The notes under the pieces: model-generated | The model's input: only the letters and a program-made list of their open reading frames with translations | Database searches by the model: none | Told to the model about the DNA's origin: nothing | Shown: piece after piece, positions 38,790 to 50,163 of the stretch | Layout of the letters: the number at the start of each line of letters is the position of its first letter | How positions within the stretch are numbered: position 1 is the stretch's first letter | Assembly: GCA_020746105.1 (NCBI GenBank) | Contig: CM036618.1 | Span: 95,660,122 to 95,724,121 of the forward strand | Direction: 5' to 3' | DNA: 64,000 nt | Origin: Trogon surrucura | Taxonomy: Eukaryota > Chordata > Aves > Trogoniformes > Trogonidae | Program-made: the position numbers and the translations under genes

Positions 38790-38925
38790 ATTTGAGAGGT
38801 AAGCATTGTCATTATGTACGCTGGAGAACAGAAGCTGAGTTCATGAAAGAAGGTGCAAAGCAGTGAGTAAATAGTAGAGTTCAATCAAGAAGAGGAGTGG
38901 ATGAGAGCTGGAATTTGAGCATGAC
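38790..38925 (-). mobile_element. Possible MIR-like SINE fragment
   Basis: CATTGTCATTATGTACGCTG then GAGAACAGAAGCTGAG and GCAGTGAGTAAATAGTAGAG, ending near GAGCTGGAATTTGAGCATGA, follows the minus-strand order of MIR ('attatccccattttacag...gaaactgag...agtaagtggcagagctgggatttgaac'). It is heavily diverged. Confidence 0.4.
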
Positions 38926-38929
38926 CATA

Positions 38930-39660
38930 CTTTGGAGATTCAAAAGGCAAAATCTGAGCATGTTGTAACTAAATACTCTGCCACAGTCCTGCTCCCCTTA
39001 ACCCTCTCTCTTGATATCTCAGCTATAACAGGAATTTATGTCACTGAACAACATGAAAAAGAAGCTCATGCAGGAGTATCAAGGAAGAATGAAGATGATT
39101 TTTCACCACAGCAGGCTGCATTGCCTGATATGGACCAAAACAAAAGCAACAACAAAAATTACACCAGGCAAGGTGAAATGCAGTAAGAGCCGAGAAGGCT
39201 GTTAATAGGTTAAAAAGAAGATTTGCAGTAATGAAATTGGAAAAAGCAAGGAGACTTTATGACTAATGACTGAAAAATAAAATGAAACTATGTTGATAAA
39301 GAGGAAAAAAGTGGCTACAGACCTGTTCACCTAAATAAGATGTGCATAGTACAGAAGTAAAAAACAGTTTTCTTCATCCTGAGCAGACTTTTATTAACAG
39401 CACAGACAATAGGATGGAAGGAAGATCCAGATTTTATAATTCATGTCGATAAAATCTCCTGCAGCATGCTCTCAGTTGCCTTCCTAAGGTGGGGAACTGT
39501 CAGCCAGGCCATCTTTCTCCCCTGGGTGAGATGGGCAACAGGCAAGTTGTCACCGCATTTCTTCTTATTTTGTAAAGGTAGCAAAGAGACACTGAGTCTT
39601 TTGGTCATCCTGGCACTTTTCATGACCACTGGTGAATGGCAAAAAAAATAACAGGTAGGA
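38930..39660. other. Unassigned non-coding DNA
   Basis: No gene or repeat recognised. An 84-residue open frame at 38932-39186 has no motif. Confidence 0.5.
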
Positions 39661-39661
39661 C

Positions 39662-39883
39662 AGAAGGAGGTTCCATCTGAACATAAGGAAAACCTTTTCT
39701 ACTGTAAGGGGGACTGAGCAGTAGCACAGGTTGCCCAGAGAGGGTGTAGAGTCTCCATCCCCTGAGATACTGAAAAGCCATCTGGACAGGGTCCAGAGCC
39801 GACTGCTGTAGGTGGTCCTGCTTGAGCAGGAGGGATGATCTCCAGAGGTATCTTCCAACTTCAACCACTCTGTGATTCTGTGA
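39662..39883 (+). mobile_element. CR1 LINE 3' end of a different subfamily
   Basis: The copy reads GGAGGTTCCATCTGAACATA, AGGTTGCCCAGAGAGGGTGT, CTGCTTGAGCAGGAGGG and GATGATCTCCAGAGGTATCT. It ends in two 8-bp units of the ACTCTGTG/ATTCTGTG kind. These features mark a CR1 subfamily distinct from the ATTCTATG-ending copies at 15, 19, 28 and 49 kb. It is 5'-truncated and moderately diverged. Confidence 0.9.
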
Positions 39884-39917
39884 AAAAAAATTCACGAGTG
39901 TATGGAGATTTTTGGTT

Positions 39918-40095
39918 TTTGTGCCAGCTTTTCTTACATCTCATTTTGAGTTTGGACAAGTCATTTCATCCCTTAGTGCTTCCCTTTCCTCATCTGCAAA
40001 TGGGGTATAATTATACCTACTTCACAGGGAGACACATGTTGTTAAGAATGCAATCCACCCAAGTGCAGAAAACCTATGCACTATTTAAACCTCTA
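39918..40095 (+). mobile_element. MIR SINE, sense orientation
   Basis: Ordered MIR landmarks are visible: a TGTGCCAGCT-like segment, GGACAAGTCATTTCATCCCT, TTTCCTCATCTGCAAATGGG, GTATAATTATACCTACTTCA CAGGG and an AAGTGCAGAA-like tail region. These match 'gggcaagtcacttaacctct', 'tttcctcatctgtaaaatggg' and 'ataataatacctacctcatagggt' of the MIR consensus. It is the best-preserved MIR in the window and covers the core and LINE2-like tail. The tRNA-derived head is missing or unrecognisable. Confidence 0.75.
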
Positions 40096-40099
40096 AGTG

Positions 40100-40537
40100 G
40101 AACATAGGAGGCATCCAAATCTTGTGGCTAGTGCAAGGGGCTAGGATAAATGTCACTCTCCATTTGCAAAGTCCTCGGGGTCCTGAAATTAGAAGAAGTA
40201 CTAACAGTGCAAAACATTCCCGTTTTCCTCTGTGTGGGTTGGGGAATGCCACAGCTACTGACACTTTATGATTCAAAGACGTTAAAATTTGTCTGTTGTC
40301 GTAATCCGTACGCTTGGGTTGTTATTTTGTGTAGTTAAAATCCAAACATGCTTCTCCGCTGCAGCTAATTAGTGATATGCACATGGGAGATGTTACAGCT
40401 CAAAGGCTAGTCTTTGCTGTGACAGAATTGACAGTGATGGCAAAACAGCCTGTTCCAAAGAGGGGAAGGGGAACAGTGTTATCTCAAATTGACTTTTGTC
40501 TTTGTCAAAATCCTATTGTGGACTATTAAACCACTAC
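40100..40537. other. Unassigned non-coding DNA
   Basis: No gene or repeat recognised. Confidence 0.5.
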
Positions 40538-40726
40538 TGTGGTTTAACCCCAGCTGGCAGCTAAGCCCCATAGAGCCACTTGCTCGTTCCTCCACAGTGG
40601 GATGGGGGAGAGAATAAAAAGAGTATAATCGTGAGTATAATCGAGTTAAAGGCCGTTTAACATGTAAAGCAAAAAACACATGTGCAAGGAAAGCAAAACA
40701 AGGAATTCACGCACCACTTCCCATCG
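40538..40726 (-). mobile_element. Truncated ERVL-type LTR, 3' (R/U5) end only
   Basis: The plus strand begins at an LTR edge with TGTGGTTTAACCCCAGCTGG and continues with GGGATGGGGGAGAGAATAAA, AAAGCAAAACAAGGAATTCA and ACTTCCCATCGG. This matches the end of a well-known avian ERVL LTR read in antisense. About 190 bp remain. It is a fossil fragment without internal sequence. Confidence 0.8.
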
Positions 40727-40729
40727 GTC

Positions 40730-43700
40730 CAGTCCCATCTCTTTTCTCTTTCTTTCTACACTACCAAAATCACAGTCCCATTTAAATCTTTCTCTAAGAA
40801 AAAGACAGGCAAATTTCAAATTTCAAGATCTACTCCTGTGAGTCAGATGGTTTCATGGAGAACACTTTTTTAAATTCCATCTACTGAACCATGCCTTCAA
40901 TTTCCACCTTCTGGGAGGACAAGCCACAATTCAAAATCCATATGGATATTTATGAAATGTTCCACGTGTGAAACAGTGAATTACATGTATTTTGGCTTTT
41001 GTAGATCACAGAAGCTGAGACGTGCATTGTATGTAGTTTGGTATCTGTTATAAAAATATCACACACAGACAGAGAAAAATATTTTAATGTTCCATTCACA
41101 TGCACTTTATGTCCAGCCAACCAAGTCCATTTCATCACTGTGCTTTGGTATGCCCATTAGTGATCACATCTGGAAACAAGGCAATAAACCTGATATGCCC
41201 ATCATGTGATTGATTAAGTCACATTGAGCATTCTCATCCACATAGCAAAAATGGGATTGCCTAACTTACAAATTCAAAATGTGTAACTCTTATTTCAGGG
41301 GAAGTCTAATAATGCTACATGCAACATATACCGCACTCTGAAAATTAATGGATCCTTCTGCCCTTATTGATTCCCCCTAGAAGTCATGACAGGTTTGCTC
41401 TGTTGCCAGCTTAATCCATTTTCCTGTTCCTAAAAGGATTAACACCTATATTTGCAGGAAAAAACAGCATTTCCCTTAAAACTCGAGTTTCAGATCTTAA
41501 GAATATTTGACCACTGATATCCATAGCCTCAATATCACAATTACACAGCAGTAATGGTAATTCAGCTGTAGATCACAGGTGTGTGTGTCACATATGCTCG
41601 ATGACTTCACAGAGGAACATCTCCCTTCTCATCTCTTTACCTGTTTTTGTTGTCCAGTTTTATATACACCCAAAGTTTTCTGGCTAACTTTTTTTTACAC
41701 CTTTAACTATAACCCTATTGGCAAAGATTTTACTGTCACCTGCATATTCAAAACTGTCTCAGAATACACTATCTACTTGCAATTTCTTTTTTCCTATATG
41801 CCATGAGGTCTTGGATAAATGATGAAAACAACATCAATCCTTCTTAATATTCCAGTATAGCTATCTGTGGAACATGGCTATGAAAATGAGAAACTGCTGC
41901 CCTCTTAAGCTTCACAAGGTACTAACCAAAGCAATACCATATTAGACCTGAATATTACCGGTGACATCCAGACACACAACATAATTTTTAAAAATAGAAA
42001 AAGGAAAAAAAAATAGAAATCCAAGGCATACATCTATTAGCAGAAGAAATTATACATTTTATGTATGTGTATTAACCACCAATATTAGCCTCCAAGACTT
42101 CAGAGCTAATTGCTAGAAGCAGTAAGAAAAGTTGATAGAGATACGATAGCTGTGCAGATTTATTTTGCTTCTCAACAGGATTAGTTGAGCTGAGCATAGT
42201 GTAGTATGTGACACCATGGTACAGGATCACTGCTAGCACAAGAAAATCAGCTGTTATCTGGAGAGGCTTGACAAAAGCGCATGGCTGGATGCATGGTACA
42301 AGTTCAGGGGGCTCAGGGATTGCAAGCAGGCTTTAGAGCTTAAGGAGGGGAAATGTTTTTGTTTAAGGCTCACACTTGCCCTTTCATTCAGACAAAGACT
42401 TATCCTCACAAGTGGGCTTTTGCTTTTATGTGGACTCTGTTTCTCAGGGGATTGAAGCCAAGAGGGAACTCAAGTGGTTTTCACAGCAGCAGGTTTGCTT
42501 CTCCTCTGCTCTGGGTAGAAGTGGCATTAGCCACGTTGTGCAAAACAGCAGCTCTTGAGCAAAAGCACAGGTGATTTTCTTGTGAACAGACAGATGTTCA
42601 ACCTGTGTCCACAGGAAGTTATAACCAGGGCTGTGAATTGGAGGAATAAGATCTATTGTTTGTGGAGGGAATTGGAAAAAAGGGGAGAAGACAAAACTAA
42701 GAGCAAATTTTGCCCTTTCTTAAAGTGACAACATATCGCTGTTTCAAATGAAGCAAAAATTGTTGTCCTGATATTACAAGGAAAGAGGACACTTACCATT
42801 TCCTTTCACCTTGAAACTTCCCTTTGAAATTGGTTCACACCAACAGCAACAAAAACTTTCCGAACACAGAGCCAGGGGACAGAGAGGAATCAGATTTATA
42901 GCAAAGTGAGGTAGAAAACAGGTGAAGATGGCTTTTTCCCTAGCTCTTCCCAGCTTTGTAACGAAAGGTTTTCAGAGCTCTAATTATAAATCAAAGCTCA
43001 AATTCTATCTGTGAATCAGCGTTTGAAGGAGCTGCAGTCTTGCCCTTTAAAGCACTTCCTCAGACAGGCAGTTAGATGGAGGAAGAGTGATTTTCCATGT
43101 TTTATAAGGTGGGCAGACAAGGACAGTCAGCTGAAGAAAATAAGGCAGCACAGATGCCCCACATTAAAGAGAGGCATGAACAAGCTTGTGAATAGCTCAG
43201 CCAGGTGGGTTTGTTTTTCTCCTCACCCAACGGCTGTGGTAAAAGACCAGAGGCAAAAGTTAAGTTCCACTGTGGGGGAAAAAAAAAAAAAAAAAGCTGT
43301 CTGAGTCCAGTGCATGACGCAAAGATGTTGTCTGGGCAAAGGATAGATACCTGTAAGAGATTGTTCACCTGATGCAGTGGAAGGAATCTGCTTCAGTCAG
43401 CAAGCTTCTGGGTGATGTTAAGCACATTGCATAGTCTTTGTGCTTTTCTAGAGAGTAAGTAGTAGAGAGAGTAACAAGTGGTAGCAATGGGGTGCAGTCA
43501 GGATAAGATCCATGAAGGGTTATGAAGCATTGAGATATTGAAGAATTGAGAACAGAAACATTTAGCTATATAGAAAAAGAATAATCCACTCTCATTTACA
43601 GGATGCAAAGACTTGCTGGAAACAATCTCCATGATGCCATCCAGATGTCTCCATCTCCTGTTTGAAACTCAGTAATATCTGGGCAAAACCTGTCAGACTT

Positions 43701-46180
43701 CCATGGGACGTCAGACAAGCTTTGCAACGTATGAAATTCTTAATGCCTGTTCTCACAGTTGTTCTCAACTGTAAGCAGCCTTTCTTTACCACAGGAAGAA
43801 GAAAAAAAGAAAAAAAAAAAAAGAGCACTTCCTTGTCTATGTCATTCATAAAGAGCACCCAGGAAAATACTTGGGGAAAAAACCCTACTTTGTTATTAGT
43901 ACAACTTGAAGAGCGGAATGATTGTATGAAAGTCACACTCAGTCCTACCATAGAGACAAGCTTTGGCAGGCATAACAGCCTAGAGTCTAATGTGTCTCTC
44001 ATCTGAAAATGCTAATTTCATTCAAGGGGATAAACCAGTAAAAAAAAAATGTTATAAAATTGATTAGAGGGAAGGCATTGCATGTCTCTGTTTTTGCAGG
44101 GTTTATTTTTCTCTCAAAAAATTAAATTAATACCAGAGCCTTTATTTAGACTAAATTACAAAGAGAGGAAAATTAAGAATGTGATGCAACAGAAAAGCTA
44201 AACAAGAAAATGGCTTGATGTGCACTGCATATTGAGTGTTTATATTTCCATCATGAGAAGAGAAATCAGTCTCACAAGCAACAGAGAACAGTGCTGTTCA
44301 GATGGCTTCAACTGTTAGTTTCCAGCTGGCACAGAAGTTTCTGATTTACTTAGCGGCATAAACCATATTTTTTTTCCAACATATTAAGGTCTGATCAGTA
44401 CCACTGGATCACAAATAATGTCATCCCATTGCACTGGAGAATACAAGCAAGTTGATTTCATAACAACTGAAGACAGTAAAATAAATCTTAATGCAAGTTT
44501 ATTTAGATTCAGAGAGACTAATTTTTAAAATGTGTTGTTCACACCATCTACTTGCAGTCACTTAATGTATGATTTACATGCACTTACTCTACCCTATGGA
44601 CAGCATGGCTTGTTTGATATGAGGTTTCCTGACTTTTACAGGTGTGTGTCTCCATGTATGTGTATATTCCTGTCACATGCCACCTTAGGAAGTTTTTAGG
44701 AAGAGTGTAACATCTTTTAAAAGAGTGGTTGAGAAGACTTTCTCCTTGTCAGTATAAGCTGTGTTTAAAGCAATAAGACAGAAAGAAAATTGCTGGTTGT
44801 CCTATAGACAAAAAACTATTCACAGTCTCCTCACAACAAGGGTTAGCCCCTAACTTGCAGAGAAACAACAGCCACAAGATGCCTTTTTTTTTTTTTTTTC
44901 CCCCTGGAGGACTAGGAAGACAAGGGATACCAGTATAATAGTAGCTACTAAGCTTGAGAGCCCATTATACCTGCAAGAAACACTTCCTGGAGGAAGTCCA
45001 TCTGAAATCTGCAGTTACCAGCATCTGCAATGTGCGAGGTTTCCAGGAACACTTGACAGCACAAAATCATTCTTATATTCATTTTAGTATAAAAGCAGTG
45101 CTTCTGCACAGGAGTTTCAAAGTATAAAGACCAACAGCATGAGGGACAGCCAGCAGGGAAGATTTGTTCATGAAACACTCATGTCATGCTGAGAGGTCCC
45201 ATCCATGCCCAGCTTTTTCTGTTACACACACATGCTCCTCAGAGCAAGGTGCTCAGAGAAAAAAACCCAACAAATCCTGACTGCACCAGTGCCTTCATTA
45301 GGGTTTCGCTTGGCCCTTGCTAACGCACGGCAAATGGTCCTACCATATCTCCAACGCGGGGACCGCCAAGAAGACAGAGGCTGGACAACATCAGTGTCTC
45401 TTCCCTCTTTCTGCTTTCAGCATCCAACCACTGCTGTACAGACCCCCCAACACACAGAACTGGAGGCAGCCAGTGCATTGCCATCACTCAGCATCAGACA
45501 AGGCTAGCAAACCTCTACACTACAAGAGTGTACTGCATCTACAAGTGCTGTGAAACTGGAGCTAGTTTCTACCCGCTCACACTTAAATGAATGATCTTTT
45601 GTTTTCAATTTTTTCAAGTAATTTAAAAAATGCATTGTCTCAGTAACTAGTTAATTCCCCCCCTTGGTAATGACCTTACTATGTGGCAATAGCTTAAAAA
45701 AAATTACTTGCACTTGTTAAGGAATTTTTAATTTCCACTTTAGAAAAAGGCTAAATTATTTACTGAAATTAAGTCCCTGTAACTTTTAAACATACAAACA
45801 TTTGGCTTAAAGTCATTTATTGCTCCAGTACAATGTAACAGAGTAATTGTGGAAATTGTAATACATTTCTCACTCTTGAAAGTAACTATTTCACCTGGAA
45901 CAAATTTGTAGAAGAAACTTCTCCTCTACCCCCTTCATTTCTGTAGACTTAAAGGTACATCTTTGAAATGTGGACTTTTATTTCATGTTGTTTACTTAGA
46001 AGAGGAATAATAACATCCTAGTTTTACATGACACTTCTCATTTTAAACAGTATAAAAGCTTTTTATAATTATAGAGTGAAGATTATGACATTGAGAGACA
46101 GATGTGTGTACCAGAGACAGGCTTGTGTGTATGGACACATATACATAAGCATACACTTAGAAATGTATCCACATATACAC
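40730..46180. other. Unassigned non-coding DNA with homopolymer runs
   Basis: About 5.4 kb without a recognisable gene or known element. There are A17 at about 43279-43295, an A-rich run at about 43801-43822, a T16 run at about 44884-44899 and an A7CCCAACAAATCC motif at 45259-45277. The open frames, the longest being 136 residues, overlap on both strands and show no domains. Confidence 0.5.
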
Positions 46181-46268
46181 TTCATGCAATGTGATCCTAA
46201 TAGAGGGTTATATCTGTCATAGACATCATACAATGTGATGCTAATAGACATTTTTATCTATACTAGAG
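46181..46268 (+). repeat. Imperfect tandem duplication, 44-bp period
   Basis: CATGCAATGTGATCCTAATA at 46183 recurs as CATACAATGTGATGCTAATA at 46227, and the flanking bases also align at the same spacing. Two units only, with several mismatches. Confidence 0.75.
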
Positions 46269-46269
46269 T

Positions 46270-47795
46270 GGGAAAATGCTTTAGAAATAAATCTATGTGA
46301 AGAAGTAAAACAACCGAGTAACCTCTCTTCCTTTCGCAACACACACAACCGGTGCACAGGTATGAATGCCTCCCATATGGGTGAGTTTGAGTGGGCTTTA
46401 AGAGAATCAATAAAAGGTTGCAGGAAAGAATTGTGGTAATGAGCCTGTAGTATATTCCCTGCACTCTGAGCACCTTTCTTCACTCTGCTTTATATTCTCT
46501 CCCCTCACACTCTTCCCTTGCTCTGCTGCCAGGAGCTCCTACAGCACTCTCTGTCTTTCGGCACATGGCCCTTCTGGCAGCTGGCCCTTGCTGTAAAGGC
46601 TGTGTAGGACTACGTTCTTCAAGTGAGCACCCAACAAGCTCTCCCCTGGAGCCAGACTCTCTGTATATGCGTTAGGACATTCATACTGCTATCGGAGCTG
46701 GCATTTCTATGCGGCACCACCTTCGTACAAAACAGGCATGCCCACGCTTGCAGAGATTGCTTGTGGATTGCTATAAGGGCACAAAAAGGAGAAGTGCTTT
46801 TAAAAACCTCCACCAGAAGAGCAGGTGTTGGTCTCACTCGCTCTCTGTCCCCGCACCCTGCAGGAATCCTGCTCAACCACCCCTTTCAGATTCTGTGTGT
46901 TCTTCCCTGGGTCTCCAGCACAGCAGAAGACTTTGCTTTCATCTTCCTACATTTCTTACTTCTCCTCAAGGAAACCTTCAATCTTACAAGTCTTTTAGAC
47001 CATGCCTGGCAGAAATTTGAAGACTCACTGAAAATCGGAGATAATGAGCAGAGAGGAAGATCGACCGTGGAGAAAAAAAGTAGGCCTGCAGGCAAGATCG
47101 TTTATGTAAATCAATTGCAAAATGTTCTCTCACAGCTGGGCTGATGTTGCCTGCATAAGATGTCCCAGCCCTAGATAAAACTAGACTTAGGGTCCAGCTT
47201 CAAAAAATAAAATAATAATTAAAACGAAGATAATTAGAAGACAATAGTGATTTGAAGTCCACACTGATGAATTTAACTTTTCAATTGCCAGTTTTTCTTT
47301 CTAAGACAAAAGGAAGACTTACAATACCAGCAATATGTGTTTTCAATACATGAAAGCTTTATTTATGAGATACAGTGAAGCTCATCACACATGTCAAGGC
47401 CCTTGTATTCCATGTCAAAGCAGCTAGGAGCAACAATAGTTTACGATGTTCTAACAGCAAACGAAAAATATATCCACTATGTGTCAAAGTTCTGATAGGC
47501 ATTCACTGTTTCTTTTCCTCAAATTACTTTCTTTTGGTTTGATTTTTTTATTTGCACTAAGTACAAACCTGGAAAATGGGCTCACAAATGATTGCAAAAC
47601 TGGAATAGTTAGGTCATGGTCAAACTGGAGAGAATTTTTAAGCATTATACCACAGGCATTTGGTCTGGCTTTGGTTTTATTACTGCATTTAATTGATCAG
47701 AACAAGTCTGTTTACCAAAAAAACCCCCAAAACTGTAGAATGCAAACTGCAGAAGATTGCAAGCTCCTTGGAAGACAGGATTGAAAATAAAATGT
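46270..47795. other. Unassigned non-coding DNA, including a 173-residue open frame
   Basis: An open frame at 46623-47144 (plus) encodes 173 residues with hydrophobic patches (ILLSELAFLCG, FAFIFLHFLLLL). It begins from a non-ATG codon, overlaps other open frames on both strands and shows no domain. Most likely chance. Confidence 0.4.
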
Positions 47796-47799
47796 ATTG

Positions 47800-48567
47800 A
47801 AAAATGCAAAGCTGTAAGATGAGATCCATAATATTAAATTCAATAGGTACAAGACCAAAGTAAACCAGGTGAACAAGTAACTAAGGTGAATGCACAGAGG
47901 ATGACCAGTACGGCACACCACAAACTGCAAATGATAAAATTTATAGGATGCTGTTGCAGAAAAGGAAGGGCTCGTACCGGACCATATTCCTCAGGAACTC
48001 TGGGCAGAAGAGGCCGCAGTCACAATTTCAGCCCAGCTCATGCTCTTATCAAGGCACAAATGACTATCATCACTTTTGGATGACACGTTTTGAGAAAGAC
48101 AAAAGGAAACTGGTCTAAAGAGAGAAACAGCAAGAAAGATAAGACAAACAGACATAACCTATGAGAAAAGGCTGAAGTAAACGAAACTGTTTAGGCTAGG
48201 AAAGAGAAGACTAAAGGAAGACAGGGTAGCATTCTTCCATTTTACAATTAGTTGCTATAGAATGAAAAATCAATAGCTCTCTAGAGCCCGTAAGGATAGA
48301 AAACAAATAAAGCAGAAGTTTGTAGGAATTTTATTTGGTTTTAAACCCTCTGATTCTTCCAGTTAGATAGGAAGGAAAATCTAAGCCAGAGTGAAGCATG
48401 GGAATAGATTCTGTAGGGAATGCTGCGAGAGACATTTCCCTGGAGTTTTATAAGAATAGACTGTACAAATACCTAGTAGGTATGTTCACAGTATATTTAA
48501 TGTGAGGTAAAGCAGAGAGCCATTTTGGTCTCCTGAGGTCTTTTCCTGTTCTGCATTTCTGTGATTC
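47800..48567 (+). mobile_element. Probable ancient CR1-type LINE copy
   Basis: ACCTATGAGAAAAGGCTGAA followed by TTAGGCTAGGAAAGAGAAGA fits the 'ctatgaggaaaggctgaaggaact...ttcagtctggagaagagaaga' region. GGAATAGATTCTGTAGGGAA fits 'tggaatagattgcctagggaa'. The end reads TTTGGTCTCCTGAGGTCTTT with TTCTGTGATTC. The part before 48080 is less certain. Heavily diverged, so old. Confidence 0.6.
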
Positions 48568-48569
48568 AA

Positions 48570-49115
48570 CCTTAAAGGTATTTGGAAGATTATTTTTGAT
48601 GAACAAATTTCAGTGTGTGAATTGGTTAAAGACTATTCATTTTTTTAAACAGTATATATCCATCATCTTTTGTAGTATATAAATCCTATGGTATTATTTC
48701 TGTTCCCTGATAACTCAAAATTCTCAAGTACTGTACAGTATTCTTCTGCTAAAAATATATTTCTGCTGTGTATTAGAAATTATTTTTTTTCTGAAAGCTG
48801 ATCAATGTGGTGAGTGCTATTTTATGTAAATATTTCTATTAAGAATTTACATTTCTGACAAATTATAAGCATCCTCATAAATTATTTGAAAATTATCATA
48901 AATGCTTATCAAACTCTTATGTTTTTCATAAATATCTAGTGCATTTTTAATGAAAAAATATCAATATGATCATACTTCTCTTTTTAAATAGAAAAAATGT
49001 CAGCTCTTCTTCATGTAAACATGACAGTTCTCATGCAAATGTTCATCAAGATCAAATACAAATTGCTACAGGCATGGCAAAAAGCAGAATCTTACTTGTT
49101 CCAGATGATTCTAAT
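48570..49115. other. Unassigned AT-rich DNA
   Basis: Strongly AT-rich and without a recognisable element. It directly precedes the 5' truncation point of the CR1 copy at 49119. Confidence 0.5.
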
Positions 49116-49118
49116 CCA

Positions 49119-50163
49119 GATGGCACTCAAAGAGTTGTGGTCAATAGCTCAATGTCCAAGTGGAGACCAGTGACAAATGGTGTCCCTCAGGGATCAGTAC
49201 TGGGACAAGTACTATTTAACATCTTTGTCGGTGACATGAACAGTGGCATCAAGTGCACCCTCAGCAAGTTTGCCAAAGACACAAAGTTGTGCGGTGCGGT
49301 AGACACGCTGGAGGGAAGAGATGCCACCCAGAGGGACCCTGACAGGCTTGAGAAGTGGGCCCAGGCCAACATCATGAAGTTTAACAAGGCCAAGCGCAAG
49401 GTCCTGCACCCGGGTCGAGGCAATCCCAAGCACAGATACAGGCTGGGCAATGAGTGGATTGAGAGCAGTCCTGGAGAAGAAGGATTTGGGCATGCTGGTG
49501 GATGACAAGATAAACATGAGCCAACAGTGTAAGCTTGTGGCCCAGAAAGCCAACCAGATCCTGGGATGCATCAAGAGATGCGTGTGACCAGCAGGTCGAG
49601 GGAGGTTATTCTGCCCCTCTGCTCTGCCCTTGTGAGACCCCACCTAGAATACTGAGTCCAGCTCTGGAGCTGCCAACACAAGAAAGACATGGAGCTGTTG
49701 GAGCAAGTCCAGAGGAGGGCTACCAAGATGGTCAGAGGGCTGGAATACCTCTCCTGCAAGGACAGGCTGAGAGAGTTAGGCTTGTTCAGGCTGGAAAAGA
49801 GAAGACTCCAGGGAGAACTTACAGCTGCCTTCCAGTACCTGCAAGGGGCCTACAAGAAGGCTGGGGAGGGACTTTTTACAAGGGCCTGTAGTGATAGGAT
49901 GAGGGGTAGTGGCTGGAAGCTGGAAGAGCATAGGTTTAGACTAGATATAAGGAAGAAGTTCTTTACCCTGAGGGTGGTGAGGCACTGGAACAGGTTGCTC
50001 AAGGAAGCTGTGGATGCTCCATCCCTGGAAGTGTTCAAGGCCAGGCTGGATGGAGCCTTGATTAATCTGATATAGTGGGAGATATCCCTGCCTTGGCAGG
50101 GGAGTTGGAACCAGACGATCTTTGAGATCCCTTCCAATCCAAATCATTCTATGATTCTATGAT
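49119..50163 (+). mobile_element. CR1 LINE, longest young copy, C-terminal reverse transcriptase to 3' end
   Basis: A 5'-truncated copy of about 1,045 bp. The peptide from 49119 reads [10 protein letters not shown], then [23 protein letters not shown] (reverse transcriptase, GVPQGSVLG motif), then [15 protein letters not shown]. The catalytic FADD motif is therefore changed to FAKD. After a small insertion near 49455-49470 the reading continues as [32 protein letters not shown] in another frame. A stop replaces the usual Cys in EYCVQLW near 49655. The last part (49689-50075) is open and ends TRACSD...FKARLDGALINLI. The 3' untranslated region ends with ATTCTATG twice (50146-50161). It is inactive but better preserved than the other copies. 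Confidence 0.95.
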